This document shows, piece by piece, positions 46,771 through 56,066 of a stretch of 64,000 nucleotides of DNA. Position 1 is the stretch's first letter, and each line of letters starts with the position of its first letter. Below the pieces are notes generated by a model. The model ran no database searches, was not told the DNA's origin, and saw nothing but the letters and a program-made list of their open reading frames with translations. A program made the position numbers and the translations under genes. Source of the stretch: Flavobacterium ginsenosidimutans (GTDB lineage: Bacteria > Bacteroidota > Bacteroidia > Flavobacteriales > Flavobacteriaceae); NCBI RefSeq assembly GCF_003254625.1, contig NZ_QJRJ01000078.1, forward strand, positions 124,001 through 188,000, read 5' to 3'.

Positions 46771-46807
46771 AAAAAAGCACTCTAAATTTGACTTAGAGTG
46801 CTTTTTG
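46771..46807 (+). terminator. Terminator of amtB
   Basis: AAAAGCACTCTAA / TTAGAGTGCTTTT stem with a 7-nt loop and T run, 33 nt after the stop. Confidence 0.93.
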
Positions 46808-46834
46808 TTTGAATTAACTTCAACCTTTTGAATT

Positions 46835-46943
46835 TTAGATTTTAGATTGCAGATTTTAGATTTTAGATTTAAAAGACAGATGATTAAGTCTTATCTTAAT
46901 TCTTAATTCTTAATTCTTAATTCTTAATTCTTAATTCTTAATT
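46835..46943. repeat. Heptamer tandem repeat next to a gattttagatt block
   Basis: Seven perfect copies of CTTAATT occupy 46895-46943. They are preceded by GATTTTAGATTGCAGATTTT words (about 46840-46870). The last unit overlaps the stop codon of dsbD (46938-46940). Confidence 0.92.
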
Positions 46944-49019
46944 AAAATTCGCAATTCCTTCTTTCAACCAATGCAAGTATTCTTCTGTACTTACATAACT
47001 AATAGTTGGTTTTGTATTGTTCAAATTATTTCCTTCCAAATCAGTAATCACATACAAAGGCTGTGTATTAGTTTTATATTTAGAGATCATAAAATCTGTC
47101 CATTTATCGCCAGCTGTGATGATTTTGTCACCTGCTGCAGTTGTAAACTGCTCTTCTTTCGGTAATTCACGTTTATCATCAACGTAAAGAGAAATTAAAA
47201 CAACATCATTTTTCAGAATTGGTAATACCGAAGGATCTGACCAAACATTGTTTTCCATTTTTCTACAGTTTACACAAGCATAACCTGTAAAATCCAACAT
47301 GATTGGCTTTTTGATTTCTTTTGCATAAGCCAAACCATCTTCGTAATCGTGAAAAACCATAATTCCATGCGGACCTAATTCTGCGCCTTCTGGAAGTCCT
47401 TTTATAGATTCTGAAGAAACAGCTCCATTTCCTGACCCTCCGACTCCAAATGGGCTTTCGCTATATTGCGGTGGTGGCGGGAATGCACTGATTAATTTTA
47501 AAGGCGCTCCCCATAAACCAGGAATTAAATACATGGTAAACACAAAAGTCAATAATCCTAAATATAATCTTCCAACAGAAATATGATTTGTCGGACTATC
47601 GTGAGGCAATGTAATTTTTCCAAATAAATATAATGTCATTGCTCCAAAAATCGCGATCCAAATCGCAATAAACACTTCTCTTTCTAAGAAATGTAATTGT
47701 AAAACTAAATCGGCATTTGATAGAAATTTGAATGCTAAAGCCAACTCTAAAAATCCTAAAACTACTTTTACTGTATTTAACCAACCACCAGATTTTGGTA
47801 ACGAATTTAACCAACCCGGGAACATAGCAAATAACATAAACGGAAGCGCTAATGCAGATGAAAATCCTAACATTCCAACAACTGGAGCAATTCCTCCGTT
47901 TGAAGCCGCTTCAACTAATAAAGTTCCAACAATTGGTCCCGTACAAGAGAATGAAACAATTGCCAAAGCCAAAGCCATAAATAAGATTCCAATTATACCA
48001 CCTTTATCTGCTTGCTGATCCGCTTTATTTGCCCATGAATTTGGAAGCATAATTTCAAAAGCTCCCAAAAATGATGTTGCAAAAATGACTAAAATCACAA
48101 AGAAAATCAGGTTAAACCAAACATCTGTAGATAAAGCATTTAAAGCATCAGCACCAAATACTTTAGTTACAATTAATCCTAAAATTACATAAATTGCAAT
48201 AATTGAAAGTCCGTAGAAAATGGCATTTCTAATTCCTTTTGCACGGCTTTTGCTTTGTTTTGTAAAGAAACTTACCGTCATTGGAATCATTGGGAAAACA
48301 CAAGGCGTCAATAATGCTGCAAATCCTGATAAAAAGGCAATAAAAAAGATTGACCACAAACTTCTTGCAGGCGCTGGAGCAGGAATTTCTTCTTTAGCAA
48401 TTTCTGCTGTTTTTTCTACTTTTGGCTGTACTGCTTCTTCCTTTTTAACTGTATCAACAGCTAGTCCAACTACTTTTGTTTCATCAACTTTAGCTTCTGT
48501 TACAACTGGAACTTCTTCCATTTTAAAAGTTGATGGAACAGCAATTGAGAATTTCTTATTTGAATTGATACAAACTTCTTTACAAACCTGAAAATCAAAA
48601 TCTACATCAACTGTTTTCAAATTCGGATTGATGATTTTAATCTCTTGTTCAATGTGCGCTTTTCCTTCAAAGAAAGTTTCATCTACACCAAAAACGTCAT
48701 TGAAAGCTGTTCTTGTTTTGCCTTCTTTAGCTTTTCCAACCAATTCGAAATTTCCTTTTTGGTTTTTAAATGTAATTTCTAACGCTAAAGGCCCACCTTC
48801 TGGCGTAAACTGTGAATACATATGCCAGTCTTTTTCGATTACTGCATCGAAAATCAATACGGCATTATTCCCTTTTTTTTCAATTTTAGAAGTCCATTTT
48901 ACAGGTTCTAAAATTTGAGCGTTACCTTTCGCAAAAGCGAAGAAAAATAACAAAAGTAAAATAGTTTTAGTCCAAACGTTTTTTAACAAATTGGTCTGAA
49001 GATTTTGAGTAAAGTTCAT
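46938..49019 (-). CDS. dsbD: Thiol:disulfide interchange protein of the DsbD type
   Basis: A 693-residue inner-membrane reductant carrier. After a signal peptide (ending AKGNAQ) come an N-terminal periplasmic domain (about 35-175) with the Cys pair around QVCKEVC, a membrane domain of eight helices with Cys in LLTPCVFPMIP and SFSCTGPIVG, and a C-terminal thioredoxin domain with CVNC (about 580). It moves electrons from cytoplasmic thioredoxin to exported proteins. Its ATG overlaps the tilS stop (TAATG), so it is the last gene of pabB-tilS-dsbD. Confidence 0.95.
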   Translation of the reverse strand: MNFTQNLQTNLLKNVWTKTILLLLFFFAFAKGNAQILEPVKWTSKIEKKGNNAVLIFDAVIEKDWHMYSQFTPEGGPLALEITFKNQKGNFELVGKAKEGKTRTAFNDVFGVDETFFEGKAHIEQEIKIINPNLKTVDVDFDFQVCKEVCINSNKKFSIAVPSTFKMEEVPVVTEAKVDETKVVGLAVDTVKKEEAVQPKVEKTAEIAKEEIPAPAPARSLWSIFFIAFLSGFAALLTPCVFPMIPMTVSFFTKQSKSRAKGIRNAIFYGLSIIAIYVILGLIVTKVFGADALNALSTDVWFNLIFFVILVIFATSFLGAFEIMLPNSWANKADQQADKGGIIGILFMALALAIVSFSCTGPIVGTLLVEAASNGGIAPVVGMLGFSSALALPFMLFAMFPGWLNSLPKSGGWLNTVKVVLGFLELALAFKFLSNADLVLQLHFLEREVFIAIWIAIFGAMTLYLFGKITLPHDSPTNHISVGRLYLGLLTFVFTMYLIPGLWGAPLKLISAFPPPPQYSESPFGVGGSGNGAVSSESIKGLPEGAELGPHGIMVFHDYEDGLAYAKEIKKPIMLDFTGYACVNCRKMENNVWSDPSVLPILKNDVVLISLYVDDKRELPKEEQFTTAAGDKIITAGDKWTDFMISKYKTNTQPLYVITDLEGNNLNNTKPTISYVSTEEYLHWLKEGIANFN

Positions 49020-50341
49020 TATTGTAATTCTATTTTAAGTATTTTATTTGTGGCTTTTTTTATTCTAAAACGTTCGTCTTGTCTCATCCCGACTACCCAG
49101 ATTATTTGGTCATCAGAACATAAAATCCAAGTTTTTTCTTTTTCTATTAATGATAATTTTTCGTCCTTAAAAAGCTTGCTGACTTTTTTAGACTTACCAT
49201 TCATACCAAAAGGCTGAAAAACATCGCCTTCTTTCCATTTACGTAAAGTCAGCGGAAAACGGATTTTATCAGCATCGACAAATATAACTCTATTTGAATC
49301 GAATGTTGTGTGACCAACGTTACAAAGACTCATTTTTAAGGGAAAATTAACTTCTGTATCGTTTTCATTGATTTGATATTCGTCGTTTTCTGGCATTTTT
49401 TCTGGCATTTCAGAAAGCGGACTCAAAATCAGCGTTTCTCTATTTTTTAATAAACGAAATTCCTCTGCATAAACCTGTTTTCCAGATTGCCCTTCAACTA
49501 AATCGTAAATATCATTCCAAGCAGAAAAACCAAATTCTTTCAGCCATTGATATAAATACGATTTATAATTTGGAAGTTTTTTTAGCTGATTTAAATCGAA
49601 ATGAATATCATCGCCTTCTTCTTTTGCTACTTGCTGATAAACGATAATCGATGCATCTTCAACCATTTCTTTTGATTCTTGAAGAAAGGACTGTGTTTTC
49701 TGAAAAGCATCTAAAAAATTAGGATTGATTTCTTTTAAAACAGGAACCAAATTATGACGAATCTTATTTCTAAGATATTTTGTCGAAGCATTACTGCTGT
49801 CTTCTCTCCATTCTATCTTATTTTCTTCTGCATATTTCAAGATTTCTTCTCTCGAAAAAGGCAATAGCGGACGAATAATTTTATCGTTTTGTTCTGGAAT
49901 TCCAGTTAAACCTTCCAAACCAGTTCCGCGAGTTAAGTTGATTATGAAAGTCTCCAGATTATCATCGGCGTGATGTGCAGTCAGAATATAATCGAAGTTT
50001 TCTTCTTCTAAAAGTTCATAAAACCAACTGTAACGAAGTTCCCTTGCCGCAACTTGAGTAGACAATTTATAATCTTTGGCGAAAGCTTCAGTATCGAAAT
50101 GAGTCGTAAAAATCGGGATATCATTTTGATCGCAATACTTCTGAATAAATTCTTGATCACCAAAACTTTCCAGTCCGCGAAGCTGAAAATTACAATGCAA
50201 AACTGCAATTTCGTAAGGCAATTGATTCAATAAATGAAGCAAAACCATACTATCCAATCCTCCGCTTACAGCCAGAAAAAGCTTTTTTTCTGCTAAAAAA
50301 GGAAATCTTGAAACGATATGATTTTGAAATTTTGAAAGCAT
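49019..50341 (-). CDS. tilS: tRNA(Ile)-lysidine synthase
   Basis: Modifies the wobble C34 of tRNA-Ile(CAU) to lysidine so that it reads AUA codons. The 440-residue protein has the PP-loop AVSGGLDS (24-31), a central part with TAHHADDNLETFIINLTRGTG, and a C-terminal TilS domain (FPLTLRKWKEGDVFQPFGM). The longer frame from 50419 passes into the upstream dispersed repeat; the ATG at 50341 starts just before the domain and is chosen. It shares TAATG with dsbD. Confidence 0.94.
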   Translation of the reverse strand: MLSKFQNHIVSRFPFLAEKKLFLAVSGGLDSMVLLHLLNQLPYEIAVLHCNFQLRGLESFGDQEFIQKYCDQNDIPIFTTHFDTEAFAKDYKLSTQVAARELRYSWFYELLEEENFDYILTAHHADDNLETFIINLTRGTGLEGLTGIPEQNDKIIRPLLPFSREEILKYAEENKIEWREDSSNASTKYLRNKIRHNLVPVLKEINPNFLDAFQKTQSFLQESKEMVEDASIIVYQQVAKEEGDDIHFDLNQLKKLPNYKSYLYQWLKEFGFSAWNDIYDLVEGQSGKQVYAEEFRLLKNRETLILSPLSEMPEKMPENDEYQINENDTEVNFPLKMSLCNVGHTTFDSNRVIFVDADKIRFPLTLRKWKEGDVFQPFGMNGKSKKVSKLFKDEKLSLIEKEKTWILCSDDQIIWVVGMRQDERFRIKKATNKILKIELQ

Positions 50342-50403
50342 CTGATAAAAGTAAAAAATTAAATCTAATCTATTTTTAAACGAAATGTTAAGCGTTGTTT
50401 TTT

Positions 50404-50500
50404 TCTGCCACGAATTCACGAATTATTTTGATAATCTTTGATAATAATAAATTCGTGAATTGCTCCGCCTGTTCGCTATCGCTCGGGTCGTGGCGAATAA
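50404..50500. repeat. Inverted repeat with an embedded 30-bp unit
   Basis: Left arm GCCACGAATTCACGAATTA (about 50408-50426) is matched by TAAATTCGTGAATT and GTGGC on the right. The right arm is split by copy 3 of the 30-bp unit (50460-50489, reverse of GAGCGATAGCGAACAG). It lies between pabB and tilS. Confidence 0.85.
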
Positions 50501-50503
50501 AAA

Positions 50504-51790
50504 TTATTGCAAAACTTCATGCATTGCCTTGGCTTTCAGCAAGCATTCTTCATATTCTTTTTCAGGAATTGACAACGCTGTTATGGCACTTCCAACTGAA
50601 AATGAAACGTATTTATTTTCTTGATTGTATAAAATACTTCTGATTACAACATTAAAATCAAAATCGCCTTCGGGTGTAAAATAACCAATTGCGCCACTAT
50701 ATAAACCTCTTTTTGTTTCCTCTAGATTTTCCATAATTTCCATTACAGAAATTTTTGGAGCGCCTGTCATACTTCCCATCGGAAATGTTGTTTTCAAAAC
50801 ATCTACTGCCGAATATTGCGGATCTAATTTTGAAGTAATTGTAGAAATCATCTGATGCACTTGCAGAAACGAATAGATTCCACAAAGTTCTTCAACTACC
50901 ACAGAACCTTTTTGCGCAGTGTGCGATAAATCATTTCGAACCAAATCGGTAATCATGATATTTTCAGCTCTTTCTTTGACATCTGACGCTAAGATATTTT
51001 TTGAAGCTTCATCTTCAACAGGATCAGAAAAACGTTTTGAAGTTCCTTTAATTGGCTGCGAAATAATCTTATCTCCAACTTTTGTTAAATATCTTTCTGG
51101 TGAGGCTGAAAGCAAATATTGTTTATAATTTTTAAAGAAAACCGAAAAAGGCGCTTGCGAAATTTCGTTAAGCTTCTGAAATTTTTCCAGCGGATTTATA
51201 ATGGCATTTTCAGCATAAAATTCCATGCAGAAATTCCCTTCGTACATATCTCCAATATGAATATGTTCGAGTATTTTATTTACTTTTTGAACATATAAAT
51301 CTTTAGGAATACGTTGCTTCACTTCGACTCCGCTCAGTGTGACAAATGTTTCGGTCTGAACTTTTATTATTTCCTCAAAATCCTCTTCAACCTCATCATC
51401 ACAAAGCATTAAATACTGGATTTCGAGTTGATTTTCTTTTAAAATAAAAATCTTTTTAGGCTGAAAGAAAAACAAATCAGGAAAATCCAATCCGTCAAAA
51501 TTATTGGATTGAAGGTTTTCAATATCATTTTTTAAATCATAAGAAAGATATCCAAAAAGCCAGTCTTTTGTATTTTGCTGATATTGTTTTAAATCTTCAA
51601 AAGCATTGTAATAATCTGTTTTTAAAGAAGTAAAAGCATCTGTTGCCAATATGCAGTCAAAATTAGAATACTGTTGCGGATAAGAATTGCTGTCTAAAAA
51701 AACGACTTCGCGAAATTGCTGCGCCCAACTTAAAAGCTGTTCTTTAAACAGTTTTGGATTTGCAATATTTTTATGAATGGAAACTCTCAA
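50504..51790 (-). CDS. pabB: Aminodeoxychorismate synthase component I / chorismate-binding enzyme
   Basis: A 428-residue chorismate-utilising enzyme leading to 4-aminobenzoate and folate. The chorismate-binding domain (about 165-425) contains GDMYEGNFCMEF, SASPERYL, QPIKGTSKR, LVRNDLSHTA, MGSMTGAPKISVME and YSGAIGY. The tryptophan-binding motif of TrpE is not seen, which favours PabB. A stretch (FVTLSGVEV) in the linker before the domain is encoded by a dispersed intergenic repeat. First in the pabB-tilS-dsbD cluster. Confidence 0.92.
   Translation of the reverse strand: MRVSIHKNIANPKLFKEQLLSWAQQFREVVFLDSNSYPQQYSNFDCILATDAFTSLKTDYYNAFEDLKQYQQNTKDWLFGYLSYDLKNDIENLQSNNFDGLDFPDLFFFQPKKIFILKENQLEIQYLMLCDDEVEEDFEEIIKVQTETFVTLSGVEVKQRIPKDLYVQKVNKILEHIHIGDMYEGNFCMEFYAENAIINPLEKFQKLNEISQAPFSVFFKNYKQYLLSASPERYLTKVGDKIISQPIKGTSKRFSDPVEDEASKNILASDVKERAENIMITDLVRNDLSHTAQKGSVVVEELCGIYSFLQVHQMISTITSKLDPQYSAVDVLKTTFPMGSMTGAPKISVMEIMENLEETKRGLYSGAIGYFTPEGDFDFNVVIRSILYNQENKYVSFSVGSAITALSIPEKEYEECLLKAKAMHEVLQ
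51322..51346. repeat. Dispersed repeat copy inside pabB
   Basis: On the coding strand it reads TTTGTCACACTGAGCGGAG then TCGAAG, matching 22 of 25 bases of the intergenic copy at 28966-28990. It is translated in frame as FVTLSGVEV within the linker of the enzyme. Confidence 0.8.
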
Positions 51791-51810
51791 AAAAGGTAAA
51801 TTTTAAACAT

Positions 51811-51818
51811 CAAAATTA
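51811..51818 (-). promoter_or_regulatory. -7 box (TAATTTTG) for pabB
   Basis: Exact TAnnTTTG box reading leftwards, 20 nt upstream of the pabB ATG. Confidence 0.6.
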
Positions 51819-51922
51819 CGACAAAAATCTTTGATTAACAGAAGCCTGAAAAAATATTGATAGGATTGAAATCTTAACGTAAAACTGTTAAAAAGACATC
51901 TATTTAATAAGAAAAAAATCGT

Positions 51923-51930
51923 TATATTTG
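51923..51930 (+). promoter_or_regulatory. -7 box (TATATTTG) upstream of the DoxX gene
   Basis: Exact TAnnTTTG match. It is followed by a small inverted repeat ATTAATCC-caaaatc-GGATTAAT at about 51942-51966. The DoxX ATG is 160 nt downstream, so a long leader is implied if this is its promoter. Confidence 0.5.
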
Positions 51931-52089
51931 ATATACAATTAGATTAATCCCAAAATCGGATTAATTTGATTGTAAAATCCTTAAAAAAGAACCTCAAAAA
52001 AACCAATTTGTGATTCTAATTTGAGCTTTAGATTGCATCTTTTCCAATAACTTATTTATATTTTTTAACCCTAAAAAATCCTAAGTATT

Positions 52090-52467
52090 ATGAAAATTGC
52101 CACAATTATTGTCCGCGTTTTAATTGGTCTTTTGTTACTTTTTGCCTCTCTCAGCTATTTCTTTAATCTAATGCCTCCTGAGCCAATAACAAATGACAAC
52201 TTTAAAGCTTTTAACATGGGTTTAATTGCTTCTACTTATTTATTTCCGTTGGCAAAATCAATAGAATTAATTTGTGGACTTGCATTTGTAACTGGGCGCT
52301 ATGTAACTTTAGCCAACATTTTGATCTTACCAATCACGGTAAATATTCTGTTCATTAACTACTTTATGTCTCCGGAAAAACTTCCAATTGCCGCATTGTT
52401 ATTTCTGGCTAATTTATTCTTGATTTACAGATACTGGGATAATTACAAAAGTGTTTTTACTGCATAA
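52090..52467 (+). CDS. DoxX-like four-helix membrane protein
   Basis: A 125-residue inner-membrane protein with four helices. The first helix (IVRVLIGLLLLFASLSYFFN) and the SIELICGLAFVTGRYVTLAN segment are typical of DoxX/DoxD-like proteins. Partners in redox chains have been suggested for the family; none is adjacent. It shares a bidirectional terminator with the lipocalin gene. Confidence 0.84.
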   Translation: MKIATIIVRVLIGLLLLFASLSYFFNLMPPEPITNDNFKAFNMGLIASTYLFPLAKSIELICGLAFVTGRYVTLANILILPITVNILFINYFMSPEKLPIAALLFLANLFLIYRYWDNYKSVFTA

Positions 52468-52486
52468 TACATTTTTATGTAAAAAT

Positions 52487-52521
52487 AAAAAGCCCGTCAG
52501 AATAAATCTGACGGGCTTTTT
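52487..52521. terminator. Bidirectional terminator between DoxX and lipocalin genes
   Basis: Perfect 15-bp arms AAAAAGCCCGTCAGA / TCTGACGGGCTTTTT with a 5-nt loop. A and T runs at both ends suit transcripts from both sides. Confidence 0.95.
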
Positions 52522-52524
52522 ATT

Positions 52525-53067
52525 TTAATTTACCTTATCATGTTTTACCCAAACCAAATCGGTTACATTATATCCAATTTTTTGAGCTTTGATAAGAAAA
52601 TCTGCTTTTACACTTTCTGGAATTGTTTTTTCTCTAGAAAGTATCCACATATATTTTAAACTTTCTCCAGCCACAAGTGCATATTTGTAATCAGGATCGA
52701 TTGCTACGACATTGTAACCAGAATAAAAAGGACCAAAAAATGAGACTTTCAGCATACCAATATTGTCTTTTTTGACAAATCTAGCTTTCCCGACACTTTG
52801 TTCCCATTTGTCTTTTTTGACATTATAGCCCTTATTATCGACTTTTATTGTACTATCTTCGTTTAAAGAATACTCGGCCGTTACATTGTTCAGATCTCTT
52901 TCCCATTTGTAATCTAATCTGGCAATTTCATACCATTTTCCGAGATATTTTTTGCTGTCAAAGTTTGTAACAGCTTGTGCGTTTTTGGGAATTCCGCCTC
53001 CGCATGAGTACAGCGCGATTCCAATTCCTGCTCCAATCAAAACTGGAACTACATATCTACTTTTCAT
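52525..53067 (-). CDS. Bacterial lipocalin (Blc-like) lipoprotein
   Basis: A 180-residue outer-membrane lipoprotein with lipobox Cys22 (ALYSC). The lipocalin signature KYLGKWYEIARLDYKWERDL lies at about 40-59 and the YALVAGESLKYMWILSR strand pair at about 128-144. Blc-type lipocalins bind lysophospholipids and help membrane upkeep. Length and layout equal E. coli Blc. Monocistronic. Confidence 0.94.
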   Translation of the reverse strand: MKSRYVVPVLIGAGIGIALYSCGGGIPKNAQAVTNFDSKKYLGKWYEIARLDYKWERDLNNVTAEYSLNEDSTIKVDNKGYNVKKDKWEQSVGKARFVKKDNIGMLKVSFFGPFYSGYNVVAIDPDYKYALVAGESLKYMWILSREKTIPESVKADFLIKAQKIGYNVTDLVWVKHDKVN

Positions 53068-53171
53068 AATACTATCTTTTTAATTATCATAAAGATAGCA
53101 CCTGAAATCTACATCTAATTTACAAAATTATTTTTGAATATTATATTATATAAAGCTTAAAAATATTGCAT

Positions 53172-53202
53172 AAAAAAACCGCTAGATTACTCCAGCGGTT
53201 TT
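53172..53202 (-). terminator. Terminator of lpdA
   Basis: AAAACCGCT / AGCGGTTTT stem with a 10-nt loop; T run on the minus strand. Confidence 0.88.
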
Positions 53203-53222
53203 AAAATATCTTTGAACGTAAA

Positions 53223-54626
53223 TTATACGTGTAAAGCTCTATTTTCAGTAGCTGCCAATGCTGCTTCTTTTACCGCTTCCGCGAAAGTTGGGTGCGCGTG
53301 GCTCATTCTAGAAATATCTTCAGCAGAAGCTTTGAATTCCATTGCAGTAACCGCTTCAGCAATTAAATCTGCTGTACGAGCTCCAATCATGTGAACTCCT
53401 AAAACCTCATCTGTTTTCTCATCTGCAAGGATTTTTACGAATCCGTCTAAGTCAGCACTTGCTCTTGCACGCCCTAAAGCTTTGAATGGAAAACTTCCAG
53501 ATTTGTATTTAACTCCAGCTGCTTTCAATTGCTCTTCAGTTTGTCCAACTGCAGCAACTTCTGGCCAAGTGTAAACTACACCAGGAATTAAGTTATAATC
53601 GATATGCGGTTTTTGACCTGCTAAAATTTCAGCAACCATTACTCCTTCTTCCTCTGCTTTGTGTGCTAACATTGCTCCACGAACAACGTCACCAATTGCA
53701 TAGATATTTGGAACGCTAGTTTGTAAATGATCGTTTACTTCAACTTGTCCTCTGTCTGAAATTTTAACTCCGGCTTTGTCAGCGTTTAATCCGTCTGTAT
53801 AAGGACGACGACCAACAGAAACTAATGAGTAATCTCCTTCAAGAGTGATTGTTTCTCCTTTTGCATTTTCAGCTTGAACAACAACAGCATCGCCGTTTCT
53901 TTCAACTGATTTTACTTTGTGAGAAACGTAAAATTTCATTCCTTGTTTTTTCAATACTTTAGTTAATTCTTTAGAAAGAGAACCGTCCATTCCAGGAATA
54001 ATTCTGTCCATGAATTCAACCACAGAAACCTGAGCTCCTAAACGCAAGTAAACTTGTCCAAGCTCGATTCCGATAACTCCACCACCAATAATAACTAAGT
54101 GTTTTGGAACTTCTTTTAAAGCTAAAGCTTCAGTAGAAGTGATGATTCTTTCTTTATCAATTTTGATGAATGGTAAAGAAGATGGTTTTGATCCTGTAGC
54201 AATTACAGTATATTTTGCTTCGATAGTTTCAGAAGTTCCGTCAGCTTTTGCAACAGCAATGTGAGTTGAGTCTACGAAAGAACCTAAACCATTGAAAACA
54301 GTAATTTTATTTTTTTCCATTAAGTAGTTAATACCACCTACAGTTTGATCTACAACAGCTTGTTTGCGTGCGATCATTTTCTCTAAATTGATTTTTACAT
54401 CACCAGAAACTTCAATTCCGTGATCTGCAAAATGAGCGATTTCTGAATAATGATGAGAAGAAGATAATAATGCTTTTGAAGGAATACAACCTACGTTAAG
54501 GCAAGTTCCGCCTAATGAATTATATTTTTCTACAATTGCAGTTTTGAAACCTAATTGTGCGCAACGAATTGCTGATACATATCCTCCAGGACCTGAACCT
54601 ATAATGACTACGTCAAATGAACTCAT
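53223..54626 (-). CDS. lpdA: Dihydrolipoyl dehydrogenase
   Basis: E3 component of the 2-oxo-acid dehydrogenase and glycine-cleavage complexes; it reoxidises dihydrolipoamide with NAD+. The 467-residue flavoprotein has GSGPGG (10-15), the redox disulfide C42/C47 in GGTCLNVGCIPSKA, the NAD motif IGGGVIGIELG and the C-terminal His/Glu pair in SHAHPTFAEAV. No complex partners adjoin. A -7 box is directly upstream. Confidence 0.97.
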   Translation of the reverse strand: MSSFDVVIIGSGPGGYVSAIRCAQLGFKTAIVEKYNSLGGTCLNVGCIPSKALLSSSHHYSEIAHFADHGIEVSGDVKINLEKMIARKQAVVDQTVGGINYLMEKNKITVFNGLGSFVDSTHIAVAKADGTSETIEAKYTVIATGSKPSSLPFIKIDKERIITSTEALALKEVPKHLVIIGGGVIGIELGQVYLRLGAQVSVVEFMDRIIPGMDGSLSKELTKVLKKQGMKFYVSHKVKSVERNGDAVVVQAENAKGETITLEGDYSLVSVGRRPYTDGLNADKAGVKISDRGQVEVNDHLQTSVPNIYAIGDVVRGAMLAHKAEEEGVMVAEILAGQKPHIDYNLIPGVVYTWPEVAAVGQTEEQLKAAGVKYKSGSFPFKALGRARASADLDGFVKILADEKTDEVLGVHMIGARTADLIAEAVTAMEFKASAEDISRMSHAHPTFAEAVKEAALAATENRALHV

Positions 54627-54653
54627 AGTATTTTGTTTTTATTTTAGCGGTTA

Positions 54654-54661
54654 CAAAATTA
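54654..54661 (-). promoter_or_regulatory. -7 box (TAATTTTG) for lpdA
   Basis: Exact TAnnTTTG match reading leftwards, 27 nt upstream of the ATG at 54626. Confidence 0.6.
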
Positions 54662-54723
54662 AGCAATAAAGTTTTGTTTAAAGTTTAAATTTCAATGTTT
54701 TTTATGTGAAATAAGAGGTTTTT

Positions 54724-54790
54724 ATTTAACCGCAAAGAGCGCAAAGATTTCACACAATCCGATAGCTATCGAGGCGCTAAGTTTTTTCTT
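54724..54790. repeat. gcaaag repeat interrupted by a small palindrome
   Basis: TTTAACCGCAAAGAGCGCAAAG at the left and GGCGCTAAGTTTTTTC at the right belong to the gcaaag family. The word CCGATAGCTATCG (54760-54772) sits between them. Lies between divergent lpdA and the SseB/TPR gene. Confidence 0.65.
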
Positions 54791-54877
54791 TTTTAGGAAT
54801 AATTTTACTTTAAAAGAAAAATAATTAAATTGGCAAAACTTTAGAAACAATTCTAAGGAATACACAAAAGACAAGCA

Positions 54878-55894
54878 ATGGGATTATTTGACATATTTAA
54901 AAATAAGAAAACTGAATTTCCTGAGAATGAATTAGAAAAATGTTTGATGCAGGCTGCGTCCAACTTTTCTACTCAAAAGGAATTTTATCACAAATTATTA
55001 GAGAGTCAATTATTTATAGTTACTAGTGAAAACACTATTTCGGAAATTGGATCTCAAACTCCAGAAGAGAATACAACTGTTCAGTGTTTTATTTTTGAAA
55101 ACGGACACATTCCAATCTTTACATCAGTAAATAGAATATTTGAAAAAGGAATAATGGAAAAAAATGTTCCATATCTTACCTTAAAAGGACAAGATTTGTT
55201 TGAAGTTTTGAATGGAGCAACATTTGTACTAAATCCATTTTCAGATTTTGCAAAAGAATTAATTCCAGAAGAAATCGAAAGTATTTTAAATGGAACAATC
55301 TATAGTAGAATTGACAAGCAGGAACTTCAAAATAAAAAAAATCAAGAATTTAATGAAATCTTTGATCAAGCTGCAAAAAAACAAGAAGGACTAGTTATGC
55401 TGGACGGATACAGAAGAAAAGAATTAAATGAATCTGAAAAGTTAAAGCTTGAAGAGTCTATAATAGGCTTCAAAAAATGTCTTGAGATAATTCCTGAACA
55501 TTGGCAAAGTATGGTATTAATGTCTAAAGCACTTCAAAGACTGGAAAGACATCAAGAAGCTCTTGACCAATTGGAATTAGCTTTCAAACTTGAATTAGAA
55601 AACCATATAATTCCTATGGAAGCTTCACTAGAAGCTATGCACTTGAAAGACATCGATAAAGCAATATTTTATTCTGAAGAATCTCTAAAAAGAAACCCCA
55701 ATGATTTTGCGTTATTGGGCAATCATGCAATGAACTTACTTGTTGCTAAAAAAGACCAAGAAGCAAAAGAAACAATTGATAAAGCAATCAAACTACAGCC
55801 TAATGATTCTATAAATAAAAATGTTGAATCAATTATAAAAGACGTCATAGCTGAAAAACGAAAACGACCGACTTTTGAAGATGCTGTTAGATAA
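54878..55894 (+). CDS. SseB-N-domain and TPR protein
   Basis: A 338-residue cytoplasmic protein. Residues about 15-145 match the SseB N-terminal type (FIFENGHIPIFTSVNRIFEKG, ATFVLNPFSDFAKELIPEEI). Residues about 190-325 form three tetratricopeptide repeats (WQSMVLMSKALQRLERHQEALDQLELAF, KAIFYSEESLKRNPNDFALL, AKETIDKAIKLQPNDS). This is a protein-interaction build with unknown partner. A clear AAGGAA site lies about 18 nt before the ATG. Confidence 0.8.
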   Translation: MGLFDIFKNKKTEFPENELEKCLMQAASNFSTQKEFYHKLLESQLFIVTSENTISEIGSQTPEENTTVQCFIFENGHIPIFTSVNRIFEKGIMEKNVPYLTLKGQDLFEVLNGATFVLNPFSDFAKELIPEEIESILNGTIYSRIDKQELQNKKNQEFNEIFDQAAKKQEGLVMLDGYRRKELNESEKLKLEESIIGFKKCLEIIPEHWQSMVLMSKALQRLERHQEALDQLELAFKLELENHIIPMEASLEAMHLKDIDKAIFYSEESLKRNPNDFALLGNHAMNLLVAKKDQEAKETIDKAIKLQPNDSINKNVESIIKDVIAEKRKRPTFEDAVR

Positions 55895-55994
55895 AAACTG
55901 TTATTAATTAAAATGTTGCCAAAAGATAATTGTGCAAATTAAACTGAGAATTTCTGTTAATGTTCAACTTTTAAGAAATGACATACTTGATGTT

Positions 55995-56014
55995 AGACGC
56001 ACAGCAGTGCGTCT
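55995..56014. repeat. Short dispersed hairpin
   Basis: AGACGCAC-agca-GTGCGTCT, an 8-bp stem, followed by CTCTACAG and by AACCTTTGAACCTTTG words (about 56029-56060). Located between convergent genes. Confidence 0.7.
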
Positions 56015-56066
56015 CTACAGAAAAAACCTTTGAACCTTTGCTACTCTGAACCTTTAAACCTTCAAT

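Noticed and set aside
46895..46943. Direct repeats considered as a CRISPR array
   Set aside because: Units are only 7 bp and contiguous with no spacers; no cas genes are in the window.
50342..50419. N-terminal extension of TilS (from 50419)
   Set aside because: The extra residues come from the dispersed cacgaatt repeat; the same peptide start (MNSWQKK/MNSWRKK) appears as a spurious frame at 62173 for the same reason.
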